DNA of 64,000 nucleotides from CBDBLK01 sp965215445. GTDB lineage: Bacteria > Bdellovibrionota > Bacteriovoracia > Bacteriovoracales > Bacteriovoracaceae. Location of the stretch: positions 1,550,001 to 1,614,000 of the forward strand of contig CBDCDT010000002.1 in assembly GCA_965215445.1 (NCBI GenBank), in the 5' to 3' direction. Within the stretch, counting starts at the first letter, position 1. The number at the start of each line of letters is the position of its first letter. The notes under the pieces were generated by a model that was not told the DNA's origin, did no database searches, and saw only the letters and a program-made list of their open reading frames with translations. Position numbers and translations under genes: made by a program. Shown piece by piece: positions 7,872 to 16,783 of the stretch.

Positions 7872-8195
7872 ATGAACATGAGTTGGAAAAATAATCTTAT
7901 GAAGTTTTTTGGTTTTTGCTCAAAAGAACATCAATTTCAAATGTTTACTTACTTTTTGCCCTGCCCCCCGGTTCGCAAAAGTAGTTATCGAGAAAAACAA
8001 TTCGATCGTGTTATCAACCAAATCTTAAAAAACGGTTATGAAATTGTCCGTTTTAAAACTCAACACATAACCCGAGAAGAGATGTCCGGCATGTGGGTGC
8101 TTTTTGTCTTGAAATCCAGTGCAGACGCCCTTCCACTCAACGATCTTTTGTCGCTTGAAGAAGAAAATGACGAAAGCGAATTTATTATCGCTTAA
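7872..8195 (+). CDS. small hypothetical protein
   Basis: A 107-residue cytoplasmic-looking protein with no signal peptide. The middle (KQFDRVINQILKNGYEIVRFKTQHI, then MWVLFVLKS) resembles the alternating strand-helix-strand of DUF4177-type small proteins, but the match is too weak to name. The C-terminus is acidic. The ATG at 7872 is preceded by an AGGGG site; an internal ATG three codons later is possible. Its stop codon lies in the 9-bp target duplication of a repeat element inserted between it and the convergent LRR gene. Confidence 0.6.
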   Translation: MNMSWKNNLMKFFGFCSKEHQFQMFTYFLPCPPVRKSSYREKQFDRVINQILKNGYEIVRFKTQHITREEMSGMWVLFVLKSSADALPLNDLLSLEEENDESEFIIA

Positions 8196-8199
8196 TCAG

Positions 8200-8367
8200 T
8201 AACTACTCACACCCCAACGAAAAACTGCGATAAAAGCAAGGTAAGTGCTCACAATTTAGGAGAGATTGGGGGGAAGCGAGCTGGAGCGACTGAGGCGTGC
8301 TCCCTGCACGTCGCAAGGAGCGACAGCATAGCTGATTCCCAAGATGGTCTGAAGTGTGAGCACTTAC
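8200..8367 (+). repeat. 168-bp coding palindromic element, copy 2 (between convergent genes)
   Basis: A full-length copy from TAACTACTCAC to GAGCACTTAC with the central hairpin CGTGC...GCACG. The flanking 9-mers CTTAATCAG (8191-8199) and GTTAATCAG (8368-8376) match at 8 of 9, a target-site duplication. The frame equivalent to the genic copies is open through the core (KNCDKSKVSAHN to KCEHLR). The duplicated TTAA carries the stop codons of both neighbouring genes. Confidence 0.9.
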
Positions 8368-8368
8368 G

Positions 8369-10153
8369 TTAATCAGATGCAATCAAAAGTATGCGTGAAG
8401 CATGCGCACAATTTTCTTTTTCCAATTCTGCAAACCACTTGGGGCGAAGGGAGCGGCCAATAAGGGCCTCAGCTTCCCAAATGGGGTTTACACCAAGGAA
8501 GAGATTTTTTACCCTCAATCTTTTGTCTTCGGAAATTTCTGGAAGAAGGTTGATATCATTGTCTGTAAGGTCAATCCTTTCCAATCCCGAAGAGAGTAAT
8601 CTTGCAGGCAAAGTTTCAATTTTGTTCCCCTCGAGTAGAACCTCGCTCAAAGTGGAAATACTCGCCAAGTCGTCAATTTGCCGAAGATGATTATAAGCTA
8701 AATCGAGATTTTCCAATTGGGGCAAGTTAGCGAGTCCAAAATCGAGATCGAATAATCCGTTTTCATATAAATGTAAGTCTTGTAATGCGGGGAGGTTTTT
8801 TAAGGAAACCTTGCGGGGGATTCCATTAGGATTCTGATCGGCATTGAGAAATTCCAAAGCAGTCAATCCTTCCAAAATCAAGGGAGCTTCTCGTTTCATA
8901 TTGGCAACATGGAGATATTCCAACGTCCGTTGCAATCCATTTAGTGCTGAAGAGTTAAGTGCGACGAGTTCATTATCACTCAAAGTGAGGTATTTGAGAT
9001 TGGGGGCAAGAGCAAAAGTGCTTGTGGAGATTCTTCGCAATTCATTAGAATCGAGTTTGAGATTTTTCAAATTAGTGAGTCCGTCGAAATCTGTAAGATG
9101 CAAGCTTTTGATATCTTTTGCCCGAAGGTCGAGGTCCTCTACTTTGGCCAAATCTTTTCTGGTTATTTTTTTGCAAGGGATTTTCAATAAGTCCACCAAG
9201 GCATCGCGAACTTGAGGAGTTCGTCTGCACACCGGAATAAAGAGATTGGCATCGTGCTCGGCGAGTTTGTTGATGACTTCAAGAGAGGGAAGGGACGAAA
9301 GACTGTGGTTAAAAAGCAGCGCCTTGACGCTCTTTTTGTTATCATCGGCATGGGGGGAGAGATGGGAGAGAATTGATTCAGTGGTGAATCGGTTGGAATT
9401 GAGGAAGAGAACCTCTATTCCCGAATAAAGCAGGGCGCTGGGAAATATGTGGATCATATTGTCATCGAGAATGGCGGTTTTGAGATTGGCCATATCTTCG
9501 AGTTTCTCGACATTGTTTCCCAAACGGTTGTGGGAGAGATCGGCGTATTCCAACTCGGGCAATGTGAGAATGCCAAAATCGAGATCGGGCAATCCGTTAT
9601 TTTTCAAGAAGGCCCTTTTTAATTTTGGTAAATGTTTGAATGAAATTTGGTCGATTTGCTTGTTTTCGCCGGCGTAAAGTTCCTCTAAATGGGGGAAATC
9701 TTCCAAAGTAAGATTGGAAAGATCGTTGTATTCAACGCTTAAGAATTGCAACCTTTTATGCAGACCGTTCAGAGACGAGTCCGTAATCTCGGTGAAATTG
9801 TTGTCATTTAAATAAAGCTCGGTGAGCCTTGGAGTGTGCCAAAAGATATTTTCGGGCAATTCTCGCAGTTTATTGCCTCCCATATCGAGGTATTCCAAAT
9901 GGGAAAGTCCCTCCAAATCGTGAGTGCGCAAGGTGGTCATTCTCCGTCTGGAGAGATCGAGTTCCCTAATCACTGCAAGATGCTCTTTCGTTATTTTGTC
10001 ACAAGGGATGGGTTTTTCTCGTCCCAGTATTTCGGTGACTTGTTCGACAATGGCATCTTGTACTTGAGGCGTTCTTTTGCAGACGTCGGCATAAAGATTT
10101 TGCGACAACAGGCAAAGAAAAAAACCGGAATAAACAATTGGTGAAAATTTCAT
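8369..10153 (-). CDS. secreted leucine-rich-repeat protein with internal duplication
   Basis: A 594-residue protein with a signal peptide (cleaved near LYADVC). Leucine-rich repeats of about 22-24 residues run in two blocks. Each block opens with a Cys-containing cap, CKRTPQVQDAIVEQV and CRRTPQVRDALVDLL (about residues 25 and 310), then CxxIT and the LRRs (ELDLSRR, LEYLDMGGNKLRELP and so on), so the gene is an internal tandem duplication. Its role is likely extracellular or periplasmic protein binding; the partner is unknown. The ribosome site lies in the loop of a hairpin (10155-10181). Its TAA stop lies in the target duplication of the adjacent repeat. Confidence 0.85.
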   Translation of the reverse strand: MKFSPIVYSGFFLCLLSQNLYADVCKRTPQVQDAIVEQVTEILGREKPIPCDKITKEHLAVIRELDLSRRRMTTLRTHDLEGLSHLEYLDMGGNKLRELPENIFWHTPRLTELYLNDNNFTEITDSSLNGLHKRLQFLSVEYNDLSNLTLEDFPHLEELYAGENKQIDQISFKHLPKLKRAFLKNNGLPDLDFGILTLPELEYADLSHNRLGNNVEKLEDMANLKTAILDDNMIHIFPSALLYSGIEVLFLNSNRFTTESILSHLSPHADDNKKSVKALLFNHSLSSLPSLEVINKLAEHDANLFIPVCRRTPQVRDALVDLLKIPCKKITRKDLAKVEDLDLRAKDIKSLHLTDFDGLTNLKNLKLDSNELRRISTSTFALAPNLKYLTLSDNELVALNSSALNGLQRTLEYLHVANMKREAPLILEGLTALEFLNADQNPNGIPRKVSLKNLPALQDLHLYENGLFDLDFGLANLPQLENLDLAYNHLRQIDDLASISTLSEVLLEGNKIETLPARLLSSGLERIDLTDNDINLLPEISEDKRLRVKNLFLGVNPIWEAEALIGRSLRPKWFAELEKENCAHASRILLIASD

Positions 10154-10154
10154 T

Positions 10155-10181
10155 GGCCCTACTCCTTTTTACAATAGGGCC
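10155..10181 (-). promoter_or_regulatory. hairpin presenting the LRR gene ribosome site in its loop
   Basis: In the transcript of the LRR gene, GGCCCTA and TAGGGCC pair (7 bp) around a 13-nt loop containing AAAAAGGAG, ending 1 nt before the ATG. The Shine-Dalgarno is thus held in a loop next to the start codon, which could make translation sensitive to an RNA-binding protein or temperature. The structure is read from sequence; regulation is inferred. Confidence 0.45.
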
Positions 10182-10244
10182 TATTTTTATATCTTTGTTA
10201 GGGAGTATGGCAAGAGATTGGCAATGTCCGACTTGAATGCTTTG

Positions 10245-12236
10245 TTATGGCCTTCCACCGTACTGCATATAGGATGGTGAATACTGTGACGGAGGTGTGT
10301 GCGGCCCCATCATCGGCCCCCCCATCGGTGAAGGCATGGGAGCAAAGTGGGATGACGGAGGCATACCCATACCCATGGAGGGGTCGGGCATATAGGGCAT
10401 CTGTGGAGTGATTCCGAGATTGTAGTTGTCGCCAAATTCACCAGAGGGGTAATAATCCAGCGAACCGAGATTAAAACTTTGAAAGTCGCCTTTCCCCGAA
10501 CGCCGTTCAGCTTCCTGAAGGGCACGGTATTCCAGAAAAGACTGGTAACTGGATTGATAGCGACTCTTCTGTTCTCCCCGCTGGTTCATATACGCCAGGG
10601 TTCTGCGGCCGATGGACTGGATGCGGGCGGTTTCCCGACTCATTTGCCTTTTGCACTTGCGTGCTTCGTACACTGGTGAGGGGCCGAAGAAACTAATGCC
10701 ACTGGTTTGCGACTGAAAGGAGGCCTGACGGCAGCGCATTTGAAGAGATTGAAAACGCTGGCGGGCGCGGGCGTATTGGGACTGGCGACTTTGAATATCT
10801 CTGGTGGCGGCCCGCAGGCAGGCGGAGTTGCCGCGCGCACTTTGAGCGTGACAGCGCCAGTCTTCCAGTTCACTGTTGCGAAAGTCGTTGACCACTTTAT
10901 CAATTTTTTCGTTGGCCTCTTCGAGGGTCAGGGAATCGTAGGCCAGGGGATTGATTTTTCTGTAGACAATGGACTTGCCCCGCATCCGCTCAATATCCAA
11001 GGCGATGGGGTGTTTGGATTCGCGGTTTCTAATCTGCCCGTAAATCGGCCTTAGCGTATCGAGACTGATGTGACTGCGGTCGATCAGTTCGGTGAATTTT
11101 TCAATGCGCGCTTCCAGTTCGTCTTTGAGTTCGTCGGTGGCAGCGTTGTTATAGCGCTCGCGCAAACTCTCCAACTGAGTGGCGGCGGGGTCGAGGATTT
11201 CTCGCACCATTTTGCGCGATAGTTCCCGAAAGCGGTTGAGCTGGCCGTTGGTCAACCCGTCTTCATTTTCTCCGGCAGATTGAATCATGCCAACCATCTG
11301 CTCCACATAACTTTCCGCATTTTGCTCCATCACTGAAAAGATGGCCGCTTCCATCGCTTCTTCCAAGTCGAGGGCATTGCCCATGGAGCGGTAGTGTTCG
11401 AGTTGTGCCCGCATGGCATTGACGTCGCCAGACCTGCACAGGGCCGCAAAATCGCGCAGCCTTTGTTCCCTTTCTCCCACCTTTAATTCCAGAGCGCGGG
11501 TTGTTCCCTCGGTGTCGATATAGTTGCGGCCAAAATCTTCGTAGTTTCTGCACTTTAATTCAACAGGAATCAAACTGGGTTGCACTGCGGGGGTGGAGTG
11601 GTGGTCGCCCAACTGGGCGCTGGCAAAAAAGAGTTTGACCGTGGTGTTTTGGTCAATTTGATTGGTGTCAATATTAAAGGGAAATGTGCGGGAAGACGTT
11701 ATCTTTCCCTTTTCTCTGGCCGCCTGCCAGTCGATATTGCCGCCGGAATCGAGCAGGCCCTCTTCTTCCAGGCATTTTGCGTATTTGTCGCCGTTATTCA
11801 TGGCGCTCCAATCATCATTGAAGTCAAACTCGTTGTAGACGCTGAGAAAGACATTGCCTCCCACTTGGGTGGTTTCAAAGCGGGGTTTCATGCAGGCGTT
11901 GATGTGTTTTCCCATTTTGACGCTAAAAGAGTTGGAATTGCTGGGGGGAGCGGGGTCGAGAGCAATCGCCTCGGATTCGGGAATATCCCCGTCGGTGGCC
12001 GCCAATAAGTAATCATAAGACATGGCGTGGGAACCATCGTATTCGGTGCGGTTGGGTTTGCACTCCTCGCCCGCTCCACTTCCGGTCGTCGTTCCGGGTG
12101 TTCCCGCTCCTCCACCTCCCGGCCCGGGGATGGTAGGAGAGGCCCTACCCCCTCCAGAGCGTCCCCGTCCGGGGATCGCCAAAACCGAGGTGCTGGCCAC
12201 CAAGAGGAGAGCGATAAATGTTTTTTTATCAAGCAT
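10245..12236 (-). CDS. large secreted coiled-coil protein, unknown function
   Basis: About 663 residues. A signal peptide (FIALLLVASTSVLA) is followed by a Gly/Pro/Thr-rich segment to about residue 57, then a globular domain with paired cysteines (ACMKP, LKC). A long charged, helical region (about 245-560) with many Arg/Gln/Glu follows, and the Met/Pro/Gly-rich tail ends at residue 663. The ATG at 12236 is chosen because GAGG lies 5 nt upstream; the GTG one codon earlier is too close. The gene is divergent from the UDG-like gene. No named domain is recognised; it may be a periplasmic or surface structural protein. Confidence 0.7.
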   Translation of the reverse strand: MLDKKTFIALLLVASTSVLAIPGRGRSGGGRASPTIPGPGGGGAGTPGTTTGSGAGEECKPNRTEYDGSHAMSYDYLLAATDGDIPESEAIALDPAPPSNSNSFSVKMGKHINACMKPRFETTQVGGNVFLSVYNEFDFNDDWSAMNNGDKYAKCLEEEGLLDSGGNIDWQAAREKGKITSSRTFPFNIDTNQIDQNTTVKLFFASAQLGDHHSTPAVQPSLIPVELKCRNYEDFGRNYIDTEGTTRALELKVGEREQRLRDFAALCRSGDVNAMRAQLEHYRSMGNALDLEEAMEAAIFSVMEQNAESYVEQMVGMIQSAGENEDGLTNGQLNRFRELSRKMVREILDPAATQLESLRERYNNAATDELKDELEARIEKFTELIDRSHISLDTLRPIYGQIRNRESKHPIALDIERMRGKSIVYRKINPLAYDSLTLEEANEKIDKVVNDFRNSELEDWRCHAQSARGNSACLRAATRDIQSRQSQYARARQRFQSLQMRCRQASFQSQTSGISFFGPSPVYEARKCKRQMSRETARIQSIGRRTLAYMNQRGEQKSRYQSSYQSFLEYRALQEAERRSGKGDFQSFNLGSLDYYPSGEFGDNYNLGITPQMPYMPDPSMGMGMPPSSHFAPMPSPMGGPMMGPHTPPSQYSPSYMQYGGRP

Positions 12237-12279
12237 CACACCCTCTTATCGGAGGAACCAAGGCCGGGCCTTAGCTTTT

Positions 12280-12495
12280 TTAGTTGAGAATATGAATCAA
12301 TTTACGCCCAACGCTGTCACATTCCGGGCAGCAGGCCGTCTCCTGAACGTAAAAATGGGTATAGTCCGCAAAGTGGGTGAAAACCAGCCCCGCCCCGCAC
12401 ATGGGGCACTCGTTGATTTGCCGACTCACTTGCTTGACGTCGCCGAAATACTCCTCAAACCTTTCAAACTTGAAATCCAAATCTCCCGAATCCAT
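12280..12495 (-). CDS. small zinc-ribbon protein
   Basis: A 71-residue protein with two CxxC knuckles, CPMCGAG and CPECDSVG, about 25 residues apart, giving a four-Cys zinc ribbon. The second follows FYVQETACC. The ATG at 12495 is preferred because it follows a G-rich site and gives an acidic, folded N-terminus; a longer frame to 12552 is possible. It is 40 nt upstream of the large coiled-coil secreted gene on the same strand. The role is unknown. Confidence 0.6.
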   Translation of the reverse strand: MDSGDLDFKFERFEEYFGDVKQVSRQINECPMCGAGLVFTHFADYTHFYVQETACCPECDSVGRKLIHILN

Positions 12496-12627
12496 GAGAA
12501 ACCCCCTGTTTGGCGTTGGATACGCTTTAAACTGCTCGGCAGGTGGGCGCATCCTCTTTACACTTAAAAAAATAAGTGGTCTGATGGGCGTTTTTTAACC
12601 GGTGTCCGGCTTGACCGACTAAAACAG

Positions 12628-13308
12628 GTGGTGAAATTGGATTTTGAAGGGGATTTTCGCCATTTGCGGGCCTTGAAAAAATTGGGCCTTGCCGGAAGGG
12701 TGAGCGACCCCTTTGTGGGACAACTTTTCAAGAAAGTGGGGGTTTACTTCCCCGCTCTCGAAAGGGGAGAACTTTGCGCCCCTGCCATTGAAACTTCGCA
12801 GATTCCTCAAACTCCTCAAATCGTGGAGGAACTTCCGGGGCTGGTTTTTAGACGGGACTTGATTGCAGGAGTGGGCGTTTTGGTGGCCTTTGTGGCGGAA
12901 ATTCCCAGTGATTTTTGTGAATCGGAAGAGGGTGGCCTGCTGTCAAAGATGATTGCGGCGCTGCCTTTTGAAAAGGGGGAAACTGTACGCATTTTATTTG
13001 ACCGCCACCTGGGCCGGGAAGAAATCGGGCACACAATTATGCGCCACCTGGGCGAGCTGCGCCCGCGTGCGGTGGTGACGTTGGGGGCCTTGGCGACCAA
13101 CCTCACATTGGGGCGCAAGGAGCGCCTGAGTCTGGTGCACGGAAAAGAACTGAAACTCTCCCTTTCCGGCGAAAATGGGCCGACGAATCTACCCTGCTTT
13201 CCCGTTTTTCATCCCGATTTTTTGCATATTAACCCCAACATGAAGCGCACTGCCTGGCTCGACCTTCAAAGAATGGCCGAGTTTTTGGGAAAGAAAATTT
13301 CCGGTTAA
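12628..13308 (+). CDS. uracil-DNA glycosylase superfamily-like protein
   Basis: A 226-residue protein starting at GTG. After a poorly conserved N-terminal 85 residues it has the alpha/beta UDG core. A strand and loop VAFVAEIPSDF stands where SGEAPG-type motifs occur, followed by LLSKMIAALPF. VVTLGALATNLTLG matches the family-4 GxxA strand, and FPVFHPDFLHINPNMKRTAW matches the HPS/Y-type C-terminal motif. The four Cys that bind Fe-S in family 4 are absent, so it could be a diverged UDG or a non-catalytic relative. The stop codon lies within the terminator stem. Confidence 0.6.
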   Translation: MVKLDFEGDFRHLRALKKLGLAGRVSDPFVGQLFKKVGVYFPALERGELCAPAIETSQIPQTPQIVEELPGLVFRRDLIAGVGVLVAFVAEIPSDFCESEEGGLLSKMIAALPFEKGETVRILFDRHLGREEIGHTIMRHLGELRPRAVVTLGALATNLTLGRKERLSLVHGKELKLSLSGENGPTNLPCFPVFHPDFLHINPNMKRTAWLDLQRMAEFLGKKISG

Positions 13309-13346
13309 AAAAGGCCCAATTTTTCCAATTAGGCCTTTTTTAACCG
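13302..13346. terminator. bidirectional intrinsic terminator
   Basis: CGGTTAAAAAAGGCC (13302-13316) and GGCCTTTTTTAACCG (13332-13346) form a 15-bp stem with A and T runs on the two sides. It ends both the UDG-like gene and the convergent secreted-protein gene. Confidence 0.85.
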
Positions 13347-13354
13347 TTCAATAT

Positions 13355-13942
13355 TTAATGTAAATGAATCGCGAATCGACTTATTACTTCATCAGCGTAA
13401 TTCAGACATTTCTCTTGTTGTTGATGAGTGATCACAACCTTGCAGGTACTTGTTGTTTGTGTAATTTCTATAATAGCTTGAGGCAGGTCATTTTCGTCAG
13501 TAACCGAGTTATGAATAACACCCTTATGAAGTATGACATCTTGGGGAAACCTTAGAGATCCATCTTTTCCAAAACAACTTGTCGCAGTAATATGTTCGTA
13601 ACCAAGAGAAGTATTTGTGAGATAAATAGTACAAACCACATCATATTCTCTTTCTTTTATGGCCAACTTTATTGCCAAAGGGAAAGCGATCGTATACGCC
13701 TTAGGCCTGAGTCGAGGGAAATCTGAAATTTTAAGGGAGTGGACTTGAACCAAACCATCTTCGCTCAAAGAGGATTCCAACAAGGGAATAAAAATGTGTT
13801 TGTGTATGAAGGCCCTTATTTCCGTTTTATTTTCGAGAGAGATTTTAGCCTTGCGGTAGTAGTACAAGGACTTCTGAGGTTCTTGAGCGAAAAGGGACAG
13901 GGACAAGATTGAACTTGCCAAGACAAAAAGAGCGTTTTTCAT
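13355..13942 (-). CDS. secreted protein, unknown function
   Basis: The chosen start gives 195 residues with a signal peptide (MKNALFVLASSILSLSLFAQ) behind a perfect GGAGG site. The longer frame to 14077 has an AT-rich, non-secretory N-terminus and is rejected. The mature part has a KTEIRAFIHKHIFIPLLESS helix, FPLAIKLAI, and two Cys pairs (VCTIYL/TSCFG and CKVVI/KCLNY). The AT content is higher than the neighbours, which may indicate transfer. No family is recognised; the protein is likely periplasmic. Confidence 0.7.
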   Translation of the reverse strand: MKNALFVLASSILSLSLFAQEPQKSLYYYRKAKISLENKTEIRAFIHKHIFIPLLESSLSEDGLVQVHSLKISDFPRLRPKAYTIAFPLAIKLAIKEREYDVVCTIYLTNTSLGYEHITATSCFGKDGSLRFPQDVILHKGVIHNSVTDENDLPQAIIEITQTTSTCKVVITHQQQEKCLNYADEVISRFAIHLH

Positions 13943-14137
13943 ACATTCCTCCAAGTTGGGGTTGTTTTTATCGCAAGGCGCTATGCTTTGGTCGTTTGAG
14001 AATACAAGAAAAAAATGATTTTTCAACACATTTTTATCAAGAATGGTAAAAATTACATGGTTCTTCTTTTTGTGCAATGAGTCTATCTTCCGGCCAAGTT
14101 ATAATAAATAAACCAGCTTACTTAAGGAAGAGTGGCG

Positions 14138-15331
14138 ATGTTTATGCTCAAAGGCCTTATTCTTTGTTTTCTCATGTTGCAGCTTGAGGCCGCTCCGGTG
14201 CGCTTTTACGGAGTCAAAAAATCTCCGTCTCCCGCCTCTCCAAAAATTAAAGTGAGAGTCCACCGGGGCCTTAAAAATATCTCAATTAGTGGAACCGATC
14301 TTCACCGGAGGATTCACCCCAGTGCCGACAGCAAAATTTTTAAAGGCCCTCGCCGCATCCGTTTTAATTGCCGCGGATTGATTCCGGCCGTCCGATCAGC
14401 TTCTTCCAAGCGTCCGGTTCTCTTGGCCAGTTTAAAGAGTGGGGAGGGCCTTTTGTCTTTGCACCGGCAAGCTAGAGACGAAAATCACCAGGGCCAGTTA
14501 CATATTGTCACTTCGCAGTCTCTGGATGCCTGCGATGTGATTCACGAGACAGATATGGAAGATTATCTGGCCACACTTTTGCCGATGGAAATGAACGCCG
14601 CCTGGCCGATCGAAGCGCTCAAGGCCCAGGCGGTGGCGGCCAGAAGTTATGCCCTCTACAAAAAGAGATCGGGGCACATGAATCTCAAGATGGGATACGA
14701 AACCTATTACCACCTGGAAAGCAGCGAATTTCATCAAGTCAGCGGCCACCACGGCGACCGCACGGAAAAGACCAAGGCCGCATCTCTTTCGACCAAGGGA
14801 GAAATTTTAACTCCCGAAGATAAATCTTTGGTTCCCATCTTTTTTCACGCCCAGTGTGGCGGGCATACATTCACCCCCGAAGAAGTCTGGCAAAATTCCA
14901 TTTCGGGCTATCGGGCGGTTCCCTGCCCCTATTGCCGCAAACGCAATTCAAAAATGTGGCGAGGGGAACTTTCCCCTGCCCGCTTGAAAAAATTTCTTTC
15001 ACGCTCGGGAAGTAAAGACCGGGCCTTGCGCCTGACTTCTCATACGCCCTCGGCGGGAAAGCTAAAAATCTATTTGGGAGATCAGGTTTTTACTTTTAAA
15101 AAGGCGCTCTTGAGGCGTTATTTTGGCAGGGAAGTTTTTCCCTCCAATACTTTTGCGCTCAAATGGCAAAGAAAAAAAAAGGGGCCTACAATTTTATTAG
15201 AGGGCCTGGGAAACGGGCACGGGGTGGGCCTGTGCCAGTTGGGGGCCTTGGATTTGGCCTTACAGGGGTGGAATTATAAAAAGATACTGGGACACTATTT
15301 CCCGGATTTTAAGCTCACGCGCGCCTATTAA
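14138..15331 (+). CDS. SpoIID/LytB-domain peptidoglycan lytic transglycosylase
   Basis: SpoIID-type enzymes cut glycan strands whose stem peptides have been removed. A signal peptide is followed, from about residue 145, by the SpoIID domain: MEDYLATLLPMEMNAAWP with the conserved Glu, LKAQAVAARSYAL, HAQCGGHTFTPEEVW, and the terminal GNGHGVGLCQLGA. A CPYC pair may bind metal. The ATG at 14138 lies 7 nt after AAGGAAG. The next gene, 10 nt downstream, is an amidase, which makes the denuded substrate, so the two likely act as a pair in the periplasm. Confidence 0.9.
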   Translation: MFMLKGLILCFLMLQLEAAPVRFYGVKKSPSPASPKIKVRVHRGLKNISISGTDLHRRIHPSADSKIFKGPRRIRFNCRGLIPAVRSASSKRPVLLASLKSGEGLLSLHRQARDENHQGQLHIVTSQSLDACDVIHETDMEDYLATLLPMEMNAAWPIEALKAQAVAARSYALYKKRSGHMNLKMGYETYYHLESSEFHQVSGHHGDRTEKTKAASLSTKGEILTPEDKSLVPIFFHAQCGGHTFTPEEVWQNSISGYRAVPCPYCRKRNSKMWRGELSPARLKKFLSRSGSKDRALRLTSHTPSAGKLKIYLGDQVFTFKKALLRRYFGREVFPSNTFALKWQRKKKGPTILLEGLGNGHGVGLCQLGALDLALQGWNYKKILGHYFPDFKLTRAY

Positions 15332-15341
15332 GGCGGCGTTT

Positions 15342-16091
15342 GTGTCGCTTTTGTTGTGTGGGTGGCATCCCGCGCGGGCGTCCTACACCATTCTTATCGA
15401 CCCCGGCCATGGAGGGGAGGACGAGGGGGCCACCGTGCGCGACTTTCGCTACAAAAAAAAGAAAAAGTGGATTAAAGAAAAAGATTTAAACCTGGAATTG
15501 GCCAAGCGGATTCACCGCAAACTGGCCAAAAAACACCGCGCTTTCCTCACCCGAAGTCTGGATCGCAGTCTGGAACTGAGCGAGCGCGCTGAAATGGCCC
15601 GTAAACTCAAGGCCGACGTACTCATTTCCGTCCACTTTAATTCCAATGCCGCCTCTTCCGCTCAGGGGTTTGAAACCTATTACCTGGGCAACCGAAAAAA
15701 CGGGGCGGTTCGCAAACTGGCCCACGTGGAAAATCAGCACTTGAGTGGTAAGGAATTGGAAATCAACAATATTCTCATCGACCTGGCGGTCAAAAAAACC
15801 ATTGAGACGGGAAAAACATTGGCGGGGCATATTCACACCCAAATTGCGCGCTCGGTGGGCAGACGCTACCGCTTAAATGACCGCGGCATCAGGCCCGCTT
15901 TGTTTCATGTGCTGGCCTTGAGCAAGCGCCCGGTGGTGCTTCTGGAGCCGGGATTTCTCTCCAACCCCAAAGAACAAAAGCAACTGCTCAGCTCCGCCTT
16001 TCAAGAGAGGTACGCTGAAGCGGTGGCCCGTGGGGTGGAGAAATATTTGGAGAAAAGACCGCCCTTTGTGGCGGGGAAAGCGTCTCAGTAA
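15342..16091 (+). CDS. N-acetylmuramoyl-L-alanine amidase (Amidase_3)
   Basis: The enzyme removes stem peptides from peptidoglycan. The 249-residue product has a short signal (GTG start), IDPGHGGEDEGA (first zinc His), KEKDLNLELAK (zinc Glu), SVHFNSNA (zinc His) and VVLLEPGFLSNPKE (catalytic Glu). An extra segment between SVHFNSN and the C-terminus (HLSGKELEINNILIDLAVK) is the regulatory-helix position seen in AmiC-type enzymes. It is translation-coupled to the SpoIID gene. Its last 7 nt overlap the convergent lipoprotein gene. Confidence 0.93.
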   Translation: MSLLLCGWHPARASYTILIDPGHGGEDEGATVRDFRYKKKKKWIKEKDLNLELAKRIHRKLAKKHRAFLTRSLDRSLELSERAEMARKLKADVLISVHFNSNAASSAQGFETYYLGNRKNGAVRKLAHVENQHLSGKELEINNILIDLAVKKTIETGKTLAGHIHTQIARSVGRRYRLNDRGIRPALFHVLALSKRPVVLLEPGFLSNPKEQKQLLSSAFQERYAEAVARGVEKYLEKRPPFVAGKASQ

Positions 16092-16783
16092 CCCCGCGCC
16101 CCTACGCCAATGCGGGTAAAACTGCGGAAGTGAGGCCCGTTATAAGTCCTGGAAGAAAACTGTAGTCTACCTCCCTCGACGTTACCGCGGAAAGGGTCAC
16201 CCACCGAAGGACTGAGTATACCTCCCGAAAAGGAAAAATTGCTCATTCCCGCCGTCGGGCCGACGTATTCGTAGCCGTGGACTCCCCCCTGATGGGGCGA
16301 GTGGCCGCCGGGGCCATATTGGGGTTGCTGTCCATAGACCCCTCCGCCGTGATGGGGAGAATAGCTGTTTCCGGCACGGTAGATGCACAGGGAGAGGGCC
16401 ACATTGTAGAGCATTTGTCCTCCGCCCACCTGAATGGCCTGGACGTAGATCAGGTCGCCAAACCCGCTTTGACCAAAAAAACCGGCCGCGGCGTGACCCG
16501 GATGGCTGCCGAATTGTAAATGGCCGTTGATCTGGGCCGTGGGGGCACCAGCGTAACCACCTCCACCACCACCTCCGTGCACTTTAAAGGTTAAATCTTC
16601 CATGCGGTGGGGGTAATTCCCCTTGGTGCAGGGAACCTGACCCCTGAGACTGCCCCAGTAGTTGGCATGATTTCCCGTTAAAATGGGGGAATAGTGGCCA
16701 TAAGGGTTTCCGTTATTGCCACCGTCTTTGCCGCAACCCAGCGAAAACAGGCCCAAGGCCAATAGGGGTAAAAGTGTTTTCAT
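16085..16783 (-). CDS. Gly/His-rich lipoprotein, paralog of the gene at 16988
   Basis: A 232-residue lipoprotein with lipobox LFSLGC. The ATG at 16783 is 6 nt after GGAGAA. The body is rich in Gly, His and Tyr (runs of Gly near residue 75 and HHGGG/HSPHQGG segments). It shares the motif DLIYVQAIQVGGG then YNVALSLC with the divergently transcribed neighbour (DLIYIQAIP...YNVILSLC), so the two are diverged paralogs. The function is unknown; the His-rich part might bind metal. It overlaps the amidase stop by 7 nt. Confidence 0.75.
   Translation of the reverse strand: MKTLLPLLALGLFSLGCGKDGGNNGNPYGHYSPILTGNHANYWGSLRGQVPCTKGNYPHRMEDLTFKVHGGGGGGGYAGAPTAQINGHLQFGSHPGHAAAGFFGQSGFGDLIYVQAIQVGGGQMLYNVALSLCIYRAGNSYSPHHGGGVYGQQPQYGPGGHSPHQGGVHGYEYVGPTAGMSNFSFSGGILSPSVGDPFRGNVEGGRLQFSSRTYNGPHFRSFTRIGVGARGY

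Noticed and set aside
13943..14077. N-terminal extension of the secreted protein gene at 13355
   Set aside because: The downstream ATG has GGAGG and a clean signal peptide; the extension is AT-rich and lacks a site.
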